This document shows, in pieces, positions 9,001 through 16,680 of a stretch of 64,000 nucleotides of DNA (position 1 is its first letter; the number at the start of each line of letters is the position of its first letter). Source of the stretch: Anaerolineaceae bacterium. GTDB lineage: Bacteria > Chloroflexota > Anaerolineae > Aggregatilineales > Phototrophicaceae. The notes below the pieces were generated by a model. That model had not been told where the DNA came from and made no database searches. It saw only the letters and a program-made list of their open reading frames with translations. The position numbers were made by a program, and so were the translations under genes. Where the stretch lies: positions 124,001 to 188,000 of the forward strand of contig JACKCG010000007.1 in the NCBI GenBank assembly GCA_020634135.1. Direction: 5' to 3'.

Positions 9001-10302
9001 TCCCAGGCCGGAGAGGTCTACCACGTTCCGTGTCCAGTTGTAGTTCGACCCACTCGCATGTAGAGGAATCGTCAGCCCGGCTGCCCAGTTCGGGCCGCCA
9101 CTGGCGAAGTCAGCGCCATAGGGCGCGTACTGTGCAATCTGCAGATCAGCCGTCGCGCCCGCCTGGAAATCCCAGACATCCCAGAAATTGAGTTCCGGGC
9201 TGACGAGGCCGCCAATATCCACATAGCCACGCAGTTCCAGGTGGCAAAGCATATTGGGTTCAATACCATTCGAGTCCGTAGCATTGTCGAACCAGGCCCA
9301 GGCCAGTGTATTCGGCTGGGTTCCGGTAATACGGCCCCAGGCACAACGCGGATCGCCGCTCCCTAGATTCTGGTCATCCGGTGTGCTGCGTTTCGGCAGG
9401 GTGATATCCAGGAACGCACGCGCATTACCGCTGTTTTCCCTGAACTCAAAGATCAGCGTATGCGTTCCGGCGGTCAGTGTCTGGTTCGTGCTGCGGCTGC
9501 CGCTCGTCCACTGGTTCCACACCGTCGTGGAATCAATTTTGAAACTATAGTAGTCGTCGGCCTCAACGCTGAAATTGAGCGTAATATCGTTCGCAACCTG
9601 GATAGTCCGTGTCCACCGTATCGAGAAATTGTCGGTTGCCCAACCCGGTAGCGGCGAGCCACCACCCCAGTCAAAATTGATATTCCGCTTGTGATTATCG
9701 TGAATGCCAGGTCCCCACAAGCTCTGAAGCTCATAATTCCAGATGAAATTACGGCCCAGGTATTCAACCGGCGTGCCACTCAGGCTGTTGTTGGGGAAGT
9801 ATTCGCCCTTCCAGTCCTCACCGCCCAACCAGGCGCTGGTATCCGTCCGCCACCAATCGGGATGGTCAATCGGATCAATATGCGGCGCAATAAATTCCGC
9901 GTCCGTCGCGGTTGGAGTGATTGTATCCGTCTTCGTCGGTGTCGGCGTCGGTGATGGCACCGTCGGAGAAGGTGTCGGTGTCGGCCCTTCTGTCGGCTCA
10001 ACCGTGTCTGGCGGCGGCAGGTTCGTCGGGAATGGTGTTTCCTGCGGGGGATTCAGGGCTATTGCGGTGACGGTCTGCCAGAAGGCAACCGGCCCCGCCC
10101 CGGATAAGTCCGAAGGCGTCGTATCCTGTCCCAGCAGGTTATATACCGTGTTGCTGAAAACGTTCCCCAGAGCCGGGCCAGTCGCGATCAAGGCCGCGGC
10201 CAGGGCGATGACGACCAGAATCAGGATCAGCGCATATTCAATTAATGCCTGACCCGATGATCGCCGCCGTGCTGCTTTAGGGCTGGCGTGCTGTGCATTC
10301 AT
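6004..10302 (-). CDS. Giant surface protein with Flp-type prepilin leader, PA14 domains and jelly-roll modules
   Basis: 1432 residues. The N terminus RRRSSGQALIEYALILILVV has the type IVb prepilin motif G/xxxxEY and a hydrophobic segment, as in Flp pilins, which are normally only 50-80 residues. Then come a Pro/Thr linker (about 90-135), a PA14-like domain (about 163-306, WKGEYFPNNSLSG), and modules each ending in a recurring motif: WFIDDVNI (about 459), GWYIDDITLE (659), GIYVDNIDVY (867), GFWVDDVRF (1062) and GWWITEIQV (1425). A second PA14-like domain lies near 1160-1290 before the last module. PA14 and jelly-roll modules often bind glycans. The ATG at 10302 follows GAGAGGT; upstream ATGs at 10320 and 10329 lack ribosome sites. 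Surface location is inferred; no tad genes are near. Confidence 0.8.
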   Translation of the reverse strand: MNAQHASPKAARRRSSGQALIEYALILILVVIALAAALIATGPALGNVFSNTVYNLLGQDTTPSDLSGAGPVAFWQTVTAIALNPPQETPFPTNLPPPDTVEPTEGPTPTPSPTVPSPTPTPTKTDTITPTATDAEFIAPHIDPIDHPDWWRTDTSAWLGGEDWKGEYFPNNSLSGTPVEYLGRNFIWNYELQSLWGPGIHDNHKRNINFDWGGGSPLPGWATDNFSIRWTRTIQVANDITLNFSVEADDYYSFKIDSTTVWNQWTSGSRSTNQTLTAGTHTLIFEFRENSGNARAFLDITLPKRSTPDDQNLGSGDPRCAWGRITGTQPNTLAWAWFDNATDSNGIEPNMLCHLELRGYVDIGGLVSPELNFWDVWDFQAGATADLQIAQYAPYGADFASGGPNWAAGLTIPLHASGSNYNWTRNVVDLSGLGYTQVAYRFRVRSTAGTGIRRWFIDDVNITNRNTRTFTVCHDSKLTCGMAWNLDSQSQKSDFISSGRFELTTNNAHLGDTAAMSWDSSPTGNYDDFGWQQDATNDVRIHYVEFNGDINLTDILPDGSGGQPDWEGDDGMPMLSFWSAYDLDSGDRIEIQWTRDARDNVPDTWTRAGNVLATGQSAAGYEFVEFLLNAVPNWYSQPFRLRFALIVDKNSNSRDGWYIDDITLEREGLPRYSQYPFCDDAERGIDNWFFTGSWGMTSSSGYGGAGHSFTDSPLGNYVHGSNNSLELRYPIDFNNDTPENLTVWGGNKDCNNNPSGPAVYPMLSFWHWRDLNPNEAIYVDIFRPANTDTGTASIAWTPVWSYTYNSTTRDQLAWERVEIDLLAAIQQATGLSWATLKSNGDTHDDDFYFRIRLDARSNSSVGDGIYVDNIDVYEKQEVVHKLWSQMDNPGGLGLGGGNYIDNIDQPSAWWTRWWAGGDWFGIDWDRRSLLRSFHDSPPENTNYRHLTYSVLEMSTIIDLRGTQASDNPIMYFWTHYNVGDNDYVMVQFAPENTSQTVQQYERLYGWDAWQTVWIQSEWARRDTWGREQIDLTSFIGTRIRVRFLVYSYSGSGGLRDGFWVDDVRFVLNNPTIYGLPFFDSAQNTANWVAEGIWGLAPDMWKGSGGGPAALGPNPWYGYFIDCPASCSTSRANSTLNGVPRPEDYPDTGTYVAAMEAYDVANPGLVLRAYSSDIDYDFGTSGRPPGGEFDNTWSDHFVGRWVRDIQVQAGDYTFIVRSDDGVRLRYETYPAGGEPPGWNLVEQWKTQGATVYMANVSLTAGNYRMILEWFEASGSAVIQLAVGNNTFSFSDSPRLTQTSPVINSVLYGDSSLMLNGLLNLYNPSPGTPGFVWAPQLQFYTYYDLASGNRAYVEVTDSGGFTWTQNNLSNGCTPGCDSPTISGSAQWLPPSRDWMLRRHNLASYVNNYIGLRFRLYTTSSVRDGWWITEIQVNN

Positions 10303-10514
10303 AAGTGCTTGACCTCTCATCCCAATCATGGAAGTCGGATTTGATATGGAAAATCAGGCCAGCCACAGGCTTGCCGATTCCTACCTCTTATTTATGGTAC
10401 TCTAATCTGTCAAAATATCGGCTTAGGTTTTGTCGGCAAGTTGTTCAAATGCGTTTACAATTTGTCCGGCAAAAATCATAACCTTCCTCACTCGTTTCCC
10501 TACATCTCTCATGT

Positions 10515-10520
10515 TATGCT
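10515..10520 (+). promoter_or_regulatory. Extended -10 promoter upstream of folD
   Basis: TGT-TATGCT at 10512-10520 fits the extended -10 form seen repeatedly in this window. GGAAGGA near 10546 serves as ribosome site for the ATG at 10566. Confidence 0.4.
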
Positions 10521-10565
10521 GTTGGTACCCGAACTTCAATAGCACGGAAGGACTGTATTGCACCC

Positions 10566-11447
10566 ATGACAGCGACAATTATTAATGGCACCGCGGTAGC
10601 GGAACGGATGCGCAACGAGTTGGCGGCAGAAGTCACGCGCTTCAAAGAGCGGCACGGGTATGCGCCGGGGTTAGGCGCCGTGCTGGCGGGGGATGATCCG
10701 GCATCGGCCCAATACGTTCGCATGAAGCGGCGGGCTTGTGAGCAGATTGGCATTGAATCAACTGCGCATGTGATGGATTCCAGCAGCACCCAGGCCGAGG
10801 TTGAAGCGGCAGTGCGCCAGCTCAATGACGACCCGAAAGTGCATGGGATTCTCGTGCAGCTCCCGCTCCCCAAACAGATTGATGAGGAGAAGATACTCCA
10901 GCTCGTCAGCCTGGATAAAGACGTGGATGGCTTCCATCCCATCAATATCGGCAAACTCGCCATGAAAGGACGTGAACCAACGTTCACCCCGGCGACCCCC
11001 ACCGGCTGTATGGTGCTGCTGGAAGAGGTCGGCGCGAAGATTTCCGGCGCGAATGCGGTCGTCATCGGGCGCAGCAACATTGTCGGGCTTCCGGCGGCCA
11101 TGATGCTCCTCAAAGCCAACGCCACCGTCACCATCTGCCACAGCCGCACTCAGGATATACCCGGCATCGTCAAGCAGGCGGACATCGTGATCGCCGCCAT
11201 CGGTCAACCGGAATTCGTGAAAGCCGAGTGGCTCAAGCCGGGCGCGGTGGTGATTGATGTCGGCACCAACCAGGTGGATGATCCAGCCAGCAGCAAGGGC
11301 TATCGCTTCGTCGGGGATGTGGACTTTGAAGCGGCCAAAGAAGTCGCCGGGGCGATCAGCAAAGTGCCGGGTGGCGTCGGCCCGATGACCATCACCATGC
11401 TGCTCCACAACACGGTCAAAGCCGCCTGGCGCATCGCCGGGGAATAA
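10566..11447 (+). CDS. folD: Bifunctional methylenetetrahydrofolate dehydrogenase/cyclohydrolase
   Basis: Interconverts 5,10-methylene-THF and 10-formyl-THF, supplying one-carbon units for purines and for formyl-Met-tRNA (fmt lies about 18 kb downstream). 293 residues, normal length. Signatures in order: SAQYVRMKRRACEQIGI with the catalytic lysine, HGILVQLPLPKQ, KDVDGFHPINIGKL, TPTGCMVLL, the NADP-binding VIGRSNIVGLPAAMML, IGQPEFVKAEWLKPGAVVIDVG and VPGGVGPMTITMLLHNT. The ATG is preceded by GGAAGGA. It appears monocistronic; a short GC palindrome follows at 11470. Confidence 0.97.
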   Translation: MTATIINGTAVAERMRNELAAEVTRFKERHGYAPGLGAVLAGDDPASAQYVRMKRRACEQIGIESTAHVMDSSSTQAEVEAAVRQLNDDPKVHGILVQLPLPKQIDEEKILQLVSLDKDVDGFHPINIGKLAMKGREPTFTPATPTGCMVLLEEVGAKISGANAVVIGRSNIVGLPAAMMLLKANATVTICHSRTQDIPGIVKQADIVIAAIGQPEFVKAEWLKPGAVVIDVGTNQVDDPASSKGYRFVGDVDFEAAKEVAGAISKVPGGVGPMTITMLLHNTVKAAWRIAGE

Positions 11448-11469
11448 TAACTGATACAAGATTCGTAGG

Positions 11470-11489
11470 GGCGGCCCGGCGTGGCCGCC
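11470..11489. repeat. GC-rich palindrome, REP-like
   Basis: GGCGGCC / GGCCGCC with a six-base loop, preceded by GTAGGG. A related hairpin (GGGCG / CGCCC beside GTAAGGGCG on the opposite strand) lies in the other repeat-rich gap at 42132-42151. It may help end folD transcription but has no T-run. Confidence 0.45.
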
Positions 11490-11499
11490 TCATTGACAC

Positions 11500-11661
11500 C
11501 TAACGTCTACGCGATTGGTCTTGCCTCAGTTTGATGGAGGACAAATAAGCGGCTTCAAAGTCCGCCGGGCTGAGATAATCCAGTGCCGAATCCCTCGCCA
11601 TCAATTGCAAAACAACTTCAATGAACTCGAATACCGCCGCCCGTGTCGCGCCATTTGCCGG
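11500..11661 (-). pseudogene. Remnant of an IS3-family transposase (OrfB C terminus)
   Basis: Minus-strand reading gives RAAVFEFIEV, a disturbed stretch (VLQLMARD), then SALDYLSPADFEAAYL. IS3-family OrfB proteins end with a block like AAVFEYIEVFYNRQRRHSALGYLSPADFE. Here the FYNRxRRH part is scrambled. In a neighbouring frame LFCN, a stop and WRG appear, pointing to a frameshift and a nonsense change. No catalytic DDE region, partner orfA or terminal inverted repeats are seen. It is a dead fragment. Confidence 0.75.
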
Positions 11662-11699
11662 AACATACCCCGCCTGCCAACCTCCCACATGCAAGCCAG

Positions 11700-11783
11700 C
11701 AGCTGGAGGCTAACCGCCAGCGACCAAACTGAACAAATGTTTAAACAAAGATTCACCACCTCACGCCCGTTTTATGCTATTGT
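11700..11783 (+). repeat. Interspersed element of about 85 bp, copy A
   Basis: By eye this segment matches the reverse complement of 42163-42246 at most positions. The core CTGAACAAATGTTT is identical, followed by AACAAAGATTCACC and CCCGTTTT. Both copies end with a TGCTAT word resembling an extended -10 (TGCTATTGT here). No coding role is evident. Confidence 0.65.
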
Positions 11784-12265
11784 ACTCCTATGGCGACTCC
11801 CCCCTACATACTGCTCTTTTTACTCGGCACTCGGCACTTTCTCCACTTTTGCCGCAAAAGTCAGCATCTTGCTGCAAAACTCACCACGCCACACATCCCC
11901 ATTTTTCCCTCAGAATCACGAATCTTGCGGCAAATACAGCAATTGCAGCATTTTTTCGCTTTTATTGCAATTTCCTCCCATCCGAGTTTTCAGCAGTCGT
12001 TTCCATCATCGCAACGCTCAGGATTTAGCACAACTTTCCACTTTTTACTTGGCACTTGGCACATTCGAATGCTTTCGCCTCAGCACTCAAGACTCAGGAC
12101 TGCTTTTTCCCGGCACTACTCACTGCCTTAAGCTGACGTTTGCCCTACGCTCCTGGCTTTGGCTGTACATTACCCCAGTATTTGATAGAATTATTGGCTT
12201 GTGGTATTGTCAGCTCGCGGCGATAGCCGTGCTGTGCTCAAAAGATTTAGTACAGAGGTCAGATA

Positions 12266-13690
12266 ATGCAATCAAAGAAGAATGTCATTCAAGGGAGCAG
12301 CCTGGCGCTCGTCGCGCTGGTTTTGCTCGTCTCCCTCTTGATTTCCGCCAGCGTGGCCCAACCGGTCATGGCCCAGGGTCTGCCGACACCAACGGCTACG
12401 CCCAATGATCCGATCTGGCGCGGGTTTTCTGCCGTCCGCGCCGCTATTGAAGAGAAGTTCTCCGTCAGCCTGCCCTATGTGCGCTCGTATGACTGGGAAC
12501 AGGCCGAGTTCATCGGTGGGATTGATGGCTGCCGTGAATTGGAGAATCCGCTGGAAGCCCGTCCTATCTACTGGGGCTGGCAGTACACCATCACCAGCCT
12601 GTTTGGAGAAGTCTACCAGGGGCGCATCAGTTTTGACCTGAAAGAAGTCGCCGTCTGTGACGAAGTCCAGGTCGCGGCGGCGCCAGCGCCTGTAAATGGA
12701 ACCCCCGACCCGAACCTCCCTACCCCGGTTCCGGGCAGCGCAGCCGCTGGCGGGTTTGAACTGGGCGGTCATGTTCTCGATATGAGCCTGAACACGTTCG
12801 GCCTCATGAATCGCGCTGGTATGAAGTGGGTCAAGAAGCAGATCCGCTACAACGTCGGTGATGATCCCAGCAACGTCGCAACATTCATCAGCACAGCCCA
12901 CTCAAACGGCTTCAAGATTCTCCTCGGCATTGTCGGCCAGACTTCGCAGATGGGTGACTACAACGGCTACATTAACACCTTTGCCAACTATCTCGGCGGT
13001 GTCGCAGCGCTCGGCGCGGATGCGATCGAAGTCTGGAATGAACCGAACATTGACCGCGAGTGGCCTGCCGGTACCGTCAACGGAGGCACCTATACCCAGA
13101 TGCTCGCCGCCGCTTACAACGCCATCAAAGCCAAGAACGGCAACACACTCGTGATTAGTGGCGCACCGGCACCTACCGGCTACTTTGGCACAGCAGGATG
13201 TACCGCCAACGGCTGTAACGATGACACCTTTATGCAACAGATGGCACAGGCTGGAGCAGCCCAGTACATGGACTGTGTAGGTCTGCACTATAACGAAGGC
13301 ATTGTTTCACCGCAGACCAACAGCGGCGACCCGCGTGGCGAATACCCAACCTACTACTTCAGCTCAATGCTCAACCGGGGCTACTCGCCATTCGGCGGTA
13401 AGCCGGTCTGCTTCACCGAGTTGGGGTATCTCTCGCCAGAAGGCTTCAGCACGCCGCTGCCAGCGAACTTCGCCTGGGCGCAGAACACCAGCGTGGCTGA
13501 ACATGCGTCCTGGCTCGCGGGCGCGGCTACAGCCGCCTCGCAGAGTGGCAAGGTTCGCCTCATGATTATCTGGAACGTGGACTTCCCCTTCTTCACGGCA
13601 GATGACCCGATGGGTGGCTATGCCCTCTTCCGGCCTAATGCCACCTGCCCCGGCTGCGACAGCCTGGGCGCGGTGATGAAGGGCAGCTAA
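12266..13690 (+). CDS. Secreted clan GH-A (GH39/GH5-like) glycoside hydrolase-like protein
   Basis: 474 residues. A signal peptide (about 1-36, ending VAQPVMA) is followed by a short Pro/Thr linker, an N-terminal region of unknown fold (about 45-125), a second linker, and a TIM-barrel-like domain (about 165-474). The barrel carries both landmarks of clan GH-A: acid/base glutamate in IEVWNEPNIDREW (about residue 257) and a nucleophile candidate in VCFTELGYLS (about 382). The substrate cannot be told. Several Cys (TAGCTANGCNDD, NATCPGCDS) suggest disulfides outside the cell. The ATG follows GAGG. A terminator lies 28 bases after the stop. It resembles the proteins at 31197 and 55641 in type. 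Confidence 0.8.
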   Translation: MQSKKNVIQGSSLALVALVLLVSLLISASVAQPVMAQGLPTPTATPNDPIWRGFSAVRAAIEEKFSVSLPYVRSYDWEQAEFIGGIDGCRELENPLEARPIYWGWQYTITSLFGEVYQGRISFDLKEVAVCDEVQVAAAPAPVNGTPDPNLPTPVPGSAAAGGFELGGHVLDMSLNTFGLMNRAGMKWVKKQIRYNVGDDPSNVATFISTAHSNGFKILLGIVGQTSQMGDYNGYINTFANYLGGVAALGADAIEVWNEPNIDREWPAGTVNGGTYTQMLAAAYNAIKAKNGNTLVISGAPAPTGYFGTAGCTANGCNDDTFMQQMAQAGAAQYMDCVGLHYNEGIVSPQTNSGDPRGEYPTYYFSSMLNRGYSPFGGKPVCFTELGYLSPEGFSTPLPANFAWAQNTSVAEHASWLAGAATAASQSGKVRLMIIWNVDFPFFTADDPMGGYALFRPNATCPGCDSLGAVMKGS

Positions 13691-13717
13691 ATACATACGG
13701 TTACACGCATATCGAAT

Positions 13718-13745
13718 GGGAGAGGCGGGTGTCCTCTCCTATTTT
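13718..13745 (+). terminator. Intrinsic terminator of the secreted glycosidase gene
   Basis: GGAGAGG (13719-13725), seven-base loop, CCTCTCC (13733-13739), then TATTTTG. Confidence 0.75.
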
Positions 13746-13780
13746 GATTCCATCTTTGTGATACCTTTTCATCTTGCCCG

Positions 13781-13786
13781 TATAAT
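13781..13786 (+). promoter_or_regulatory. -10 box (TATAAT) of the ECF sigma gene
   Basis: A perfect TATAAT ends nine bases before the ATG at 13796, giving a leaderless or nearly leaderless transcript. No Shine-Dalgarno sequence is present between them. Confidence 0.55.
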
Positions 13787-13795
13787 GATTCAATT

Positions 13796-14332
13796 ATGAA
13801 CACAAATCCGCACATAGCTGACTGCACAGAAACGGAAACCACGGAAACCGATTGGGAAGCGGTATACCGCGAACAAATGCCCCGAATCTATAACTTTTTC
13901 CGCTACCGCGTAGGCGATGGGCAGCTAGCTGAAGACCTGACGGCTTCCGTCTTTGTAAAAGCGTGGCGAAACAGAGATCAGTATTCGCGCAACCTGGGCG
14001 CATTCTCCACATGGCTGTTCACTATCGCCCGCCACACCGCCATAGATTACTTTCGCCAACATCACATTGAACTTCCGTTAGAGATGGCCGTAACTCAGCC
14101 TGAAAACACACCTGTTGAAGAAATTATTCAGCAAAGAAGTGATTTTACACGGCTCTCAGGACTGCTTCAGCGTTTATCTGCTCGCGAACGGGAGTTGATT
14201 TCCCTCAAATACGGCGGTGAATGTACGAACCGGGCCATCGCCACGCTGACCGGTCTGAGCGAATCAAATGTCGGAACTATCCTGTATCGTGTGGTGCAAA
14301 AACTCCGAGGACAATGGGAATCTGAACCATGA
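13796..14332 (+). CDS. ECF-type RNA polymerase sigma factor
   Basis: 178 residues. Sigma-2 region: VYREQMPRIYNFFRYRVGDGQLAEDLTAS, then VFVKAWRNRDQ, then FSTWLFTIARHTAIDYFRQ (about residues 20-95). Sigma-4 region: LSGLLQRLSARERELISLKY and NRAIATLTGLSESNVGTILY (about 120-175), a helix-turn-helix for -35 recognition. Regions 1 and 3 are absent, as in extracytoplasmic-function sigmas. Its stop overlaps the ATG of the next gene (ATGA), so the pair is translated together. The partner has one membrane segment and an outer WD40 region, which suggests the sigma is held at the membrane until a signal arrives (inference). Confidence 0.92.
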   Translation: MNTNPHIADCTETETTETDWEAVYREQMPRIYNFFRYRVGDGQLAEDLTASVFVKAWRNRDQYSRNLGAFSTWLFTIARHTAIDYFRQHHIELPLEMAVTQPENTPVEEIIQQRSDFTRLSGLLQRLSARERELISLKYGGECTNRAIATLTGLSESNVGTILYRVVQKLRGQWESEP

Positions 14333-16590
14333 GCGATGACTTCTTACATAAATTCCGGGAAGAACCACGCCCTGAGTTTACTGAATCCTTGTACAAACAA
14401 CTCAATCAGGAGGCAGATGACATGATGTTATCAGTCAGTGTACCAACCCTGTCCATAAATGGTCGTCATACCCGCTCCCGGTCGCATACCACAAACCACT
14501 CGCTGGCTTTAATCGCGGCTACTTTTGCCCTCGTGATCTTAGGGGCAATTCTGCTTTACATGGCGAATGCGGGCACTCCACACCCCACCATACTCACACA
14601 GATTGACACCGAAATATCGTTGGACGACCTGCCAACAATCACCCGTGAAAACGCCAACCGGCTAGTGCAAATCAAACAGATTGGCGAGGGCGCGGTGAAT
14701 CAGATTGTCTGGTCACCAGATGGCAAAACACTGGCCGCCGCCGGAACGCTTGGTGTATGGCTCTATGACACCAGCGCGTGGGACACTTCCCCACTGCTGT
14801 TAATGCAATCAGCGGACATTGGGGCGGAACGCCAGGTTACCTTCAGCGCAGACGGAACACTGTTGGCAGCTTCGGATGGAGCGGCTATCCACATCTGGGA
14901 TACAAGTACATGGGGATTAACACTCATCCTGGAAGGACACACCAATACCGTTACCGCCCTGGCCTTCAGCCCGGATAGCTCGACTCTAGCCTCCAGCAGT
15001 GGCGATTTCGGGGTTGCAGACAGCGAATACACTGTTCGATTATGGGATACACAAAGTGGCGCTCAGCAAGTTGTTCTCACTGATACGGACGGAGTCATAC
15101 AGAGTCTGGCCTTCAGCCCTGATGGCGCCCTGTTAGCGGCAGCCTGCTGGTGTGAAGATGAGAAGAGTCGGGTATGGAATTTGCAGTCCGGTGAACGGAT
15201 TCAGCAACTGGAGCATACCGGCGGGGCATACGCGAAACAAGACCTGGTTTTCAGCCCTGATGGCGGGTCGTTGGCACAGGGAGACAGGTGGGGTGTGAAC
15301 CTGTGGAACACAGTGACCGGAGAACAAATCGAGCAAGTAAAGCGTACAGAATCTGTTCCGCTCAATCTCCAGGATATAGTCTATAGTTCGGATGGCGGAT
15401 TGTTGGCTTTTGGTAGCTGGAACTACGGGATAAACGTTTGGGATACTCAGGCAAAGGAATTCCTGCCCCGATCCCAGGAACAACAGTCTCTGCTTGAGGT
15501 AGACAGCTTAACATTTAATCCAAGTGGGGAACAGATAGCAACTCTGACCAACGGCAATCTGGTTCAAATTTGGGATACCTATTCCGGCGAAGAACTCGCT
15601 CATATTCAGGATTGGACGGGGCAGGTTCGCGCCCTCATCAGCGCCAACGGTCAGTCTATTGTCGCGCATTCGACACGAGGCGGAGTGATTAGTGTGTACG
15701 ACAGCGCGAATGGTACACTGCGCCGCCAGATAGATACCGGATTGAGTCGCATCTTTTATCACGGAGTTGCTCTCAGTTCAGATAATACCACCCTGGCATA
15801 TGTGGGATGGAATGCCTCACTATTGAATACAGTGCCAATTACCACTAGTACGCCGATCAGCTTAACCAATATTTCAACCGGTGAAATCCGTTCATTGGGC
15901 GAAGATTCAAAAGGTGGCTATCTACTGGCGATCAGCCCGGACGGAATACACCTGGCGAGTGCATCACCTCTTACCCCGACATCAGTACAAATCTGGGACA
16001 TCGCAGATCCAGAAATCCCTGTATCGGTCTTCCAGACCCACCTGGAACTCGATCCCCCAGCGATCCAGACGCCGAATGACATCCGGTACTCCCCCGACGG
16101 CCTATACCTGGTTCTGGAATATGTATCTGGTGAGATGTCCGTTATCAGGGCAGATACGGGCGAACCGGTGAGTGAATTCAGACCACCAAGTGATGTTGAT
16201 ACCACATCAGGCAGCTTTCATGATCTGCTCACTGCGATCAGCCCAGATGGGATGCGGCTTGTCACAATGTACAATGCACCGTATGACACGCCCGAAGATG
16301 GGGCTGCAATTTATATCTGGGACATAGAAAGCGGCGAGCTTCTGAACACCTTCCAAGCGAGCGCACTTGGTATCGCTGACCCCATCTTCAGCCCGGATGG
16401 GCGGTTGCTGGTGCTGGCGATGGTCAATAAAACAGAAATTCTGGATGCTGAAACTGGCGAGAGTCTTTTCCTTAGCGATCAATCCGGCCTTTTGTCTGCC
16501 AGCTCAATCGCGTTTGACCCTGACGGGCGGTTTATCGTAACAGGTGGCTGGGATGGCATTATCCGGGTGTGGGGTGTACTGCCGAAATAA
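14329..16590 (+). CDS. Membrane-anchored WD40 protein, candidate anti-sigma factor
   Basis: 753 residues. A cytoplasmic head of about 57 residues (DDFLHKFREEPRPEFTESLY) is followed by one membrane segment (about 58-79) and a long outer part with WD40-type repeats, each with a phrase like FSPDG..LAAA or IWDTxSG (for example WSPDGKTLAAAGTLGVWLYD and AFSPDSSTLASSSGDF). At least ten such units are visible, enough for one or two propellers. The head lacks the zinc HxxxCxxC motif of classic anti-sigmas. The four-base overlap with the sigma gene and the topology fit an anti-sigma whose outer propellers sense a ligand. The anti-sigma role is inferred; the WD40 and membrane calls are secure. Confidence 0.8.
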   Translation: MSDDFLHKFREEPRPEFTESLYKQLNQEADDMMLSVSVPTLSINGRHTRSRSHTTNHSLALIAATFALVILGAILLYMANAGTPHPTILTQIDTEISLDDLPTITRENANRLVQIKQIGEGAVNQIVWSPDGKTLAAAGTLGVWLYDTSAWDTSPLLLMQSADIGAERQVTFSADGTLLAASDGAAIHIWDTSTWGLTLILEGHTNTVTALAFSPDSSTLASSSGDFGVADSEYTVRLWDTQSGAQQVVLTDTDGVIQSLAFSPDGALLAAACWCEDEKSRVWNLQSGERIQQLEHTGGAYAKQDLVFSPDGGSLAQGDRWGVNLWNTVTGEQIEQVKRTESVPLNLQDIVYSSDGGLLAFGSWNYGINVWDTQAKEFLPRSQEQQSLLEVDSLTFNPSGEQIATLTNGNLVQIWDTYSGEELAHIQDWTGQVRALISANGQSIVAHSTRGGVISVYDSANGTLRRQIDTGLSRIFYHGVALSSDNTTLAYVGWNASLLNTVPITTSTPISLTNISTGEIRSLGEDSKGGYLLAISPDGIHLASASPLTPTSVQIWDIADPEIPVSVFQTHLELDPPAIQTPNDIRYSPDGLYLVLEYVSGEMSVIRADTGEPVSEFRPPSDVDTTSGSFHDLLTAISPDGMRLVTMYNAPYDTPEDGAAIYIWDIESGELLNTFQASALGIADPIFSPDGRLLVLAMVNKTEILDAETGESLFLSDQSGLLSASSIAFDPDGRFIVTGGWDGIIRVWGVLPK

Positions 16591-16621
16591 CAAGGTCAGA
16601 ATAGCGCATTCGTGTTTACAG

Positions 16622-16656
16622 TTCCCCTCTTTATTACATTAGAGAGGGGAATTTTG
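16622..16656 (+). terminator. Intrinsic terminator of the sigma/WD40 operon
   Basis: TTCCCCTCT (16622-16630) pairs with AGAGGGGAA (16643-16651), followed by TTTTG. Confidence 0.8.
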
Positions 16657-16680
16657 ACTCACTCGCTAATCCCCATTTTC

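Larger units (their letters stand above)
11448..12265. other. 818-bp gene-free stretch: palindrome, IS3 relic, interspersed element, heptamer runs
   Basis: No credible intact gene. It holds a GC-rich palindrome (11470-11489), an IS3-family transposase relic (about 11500-11661, minus), an element of about 85 bp also found near 42.2 kb, then AT-richer DNA with heptamer-like runs (ACTCGGC twice near 11823; ACTTGGC twice near 12049) and repeated GCCGCAAAA/GCTGCAAAA words. Open frames across it have no family resemblance and atypical composition. Confidence 0.7.

Noticed and set aside
9743..10252. 169-codon + frame, Gly/Val-rich
   Set aside because: Antisense of the Pro/Thr linker of the giant surface protein; low complexity explains it.
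11815..12120. Possible CRISPR-like repeats
   Set aside because: Repeat units are 7 bases and irregular, with no 25-40 bp repeat-spacer pattern and no cas genes.
11515..12408. 297-codon + frame across the folD-glycosidase gap
   Set aside because: It runs over the IS3 relic, the interspersed element and heptamer repeats, then into the glycosidase gene in another frame. Composition is atypical.
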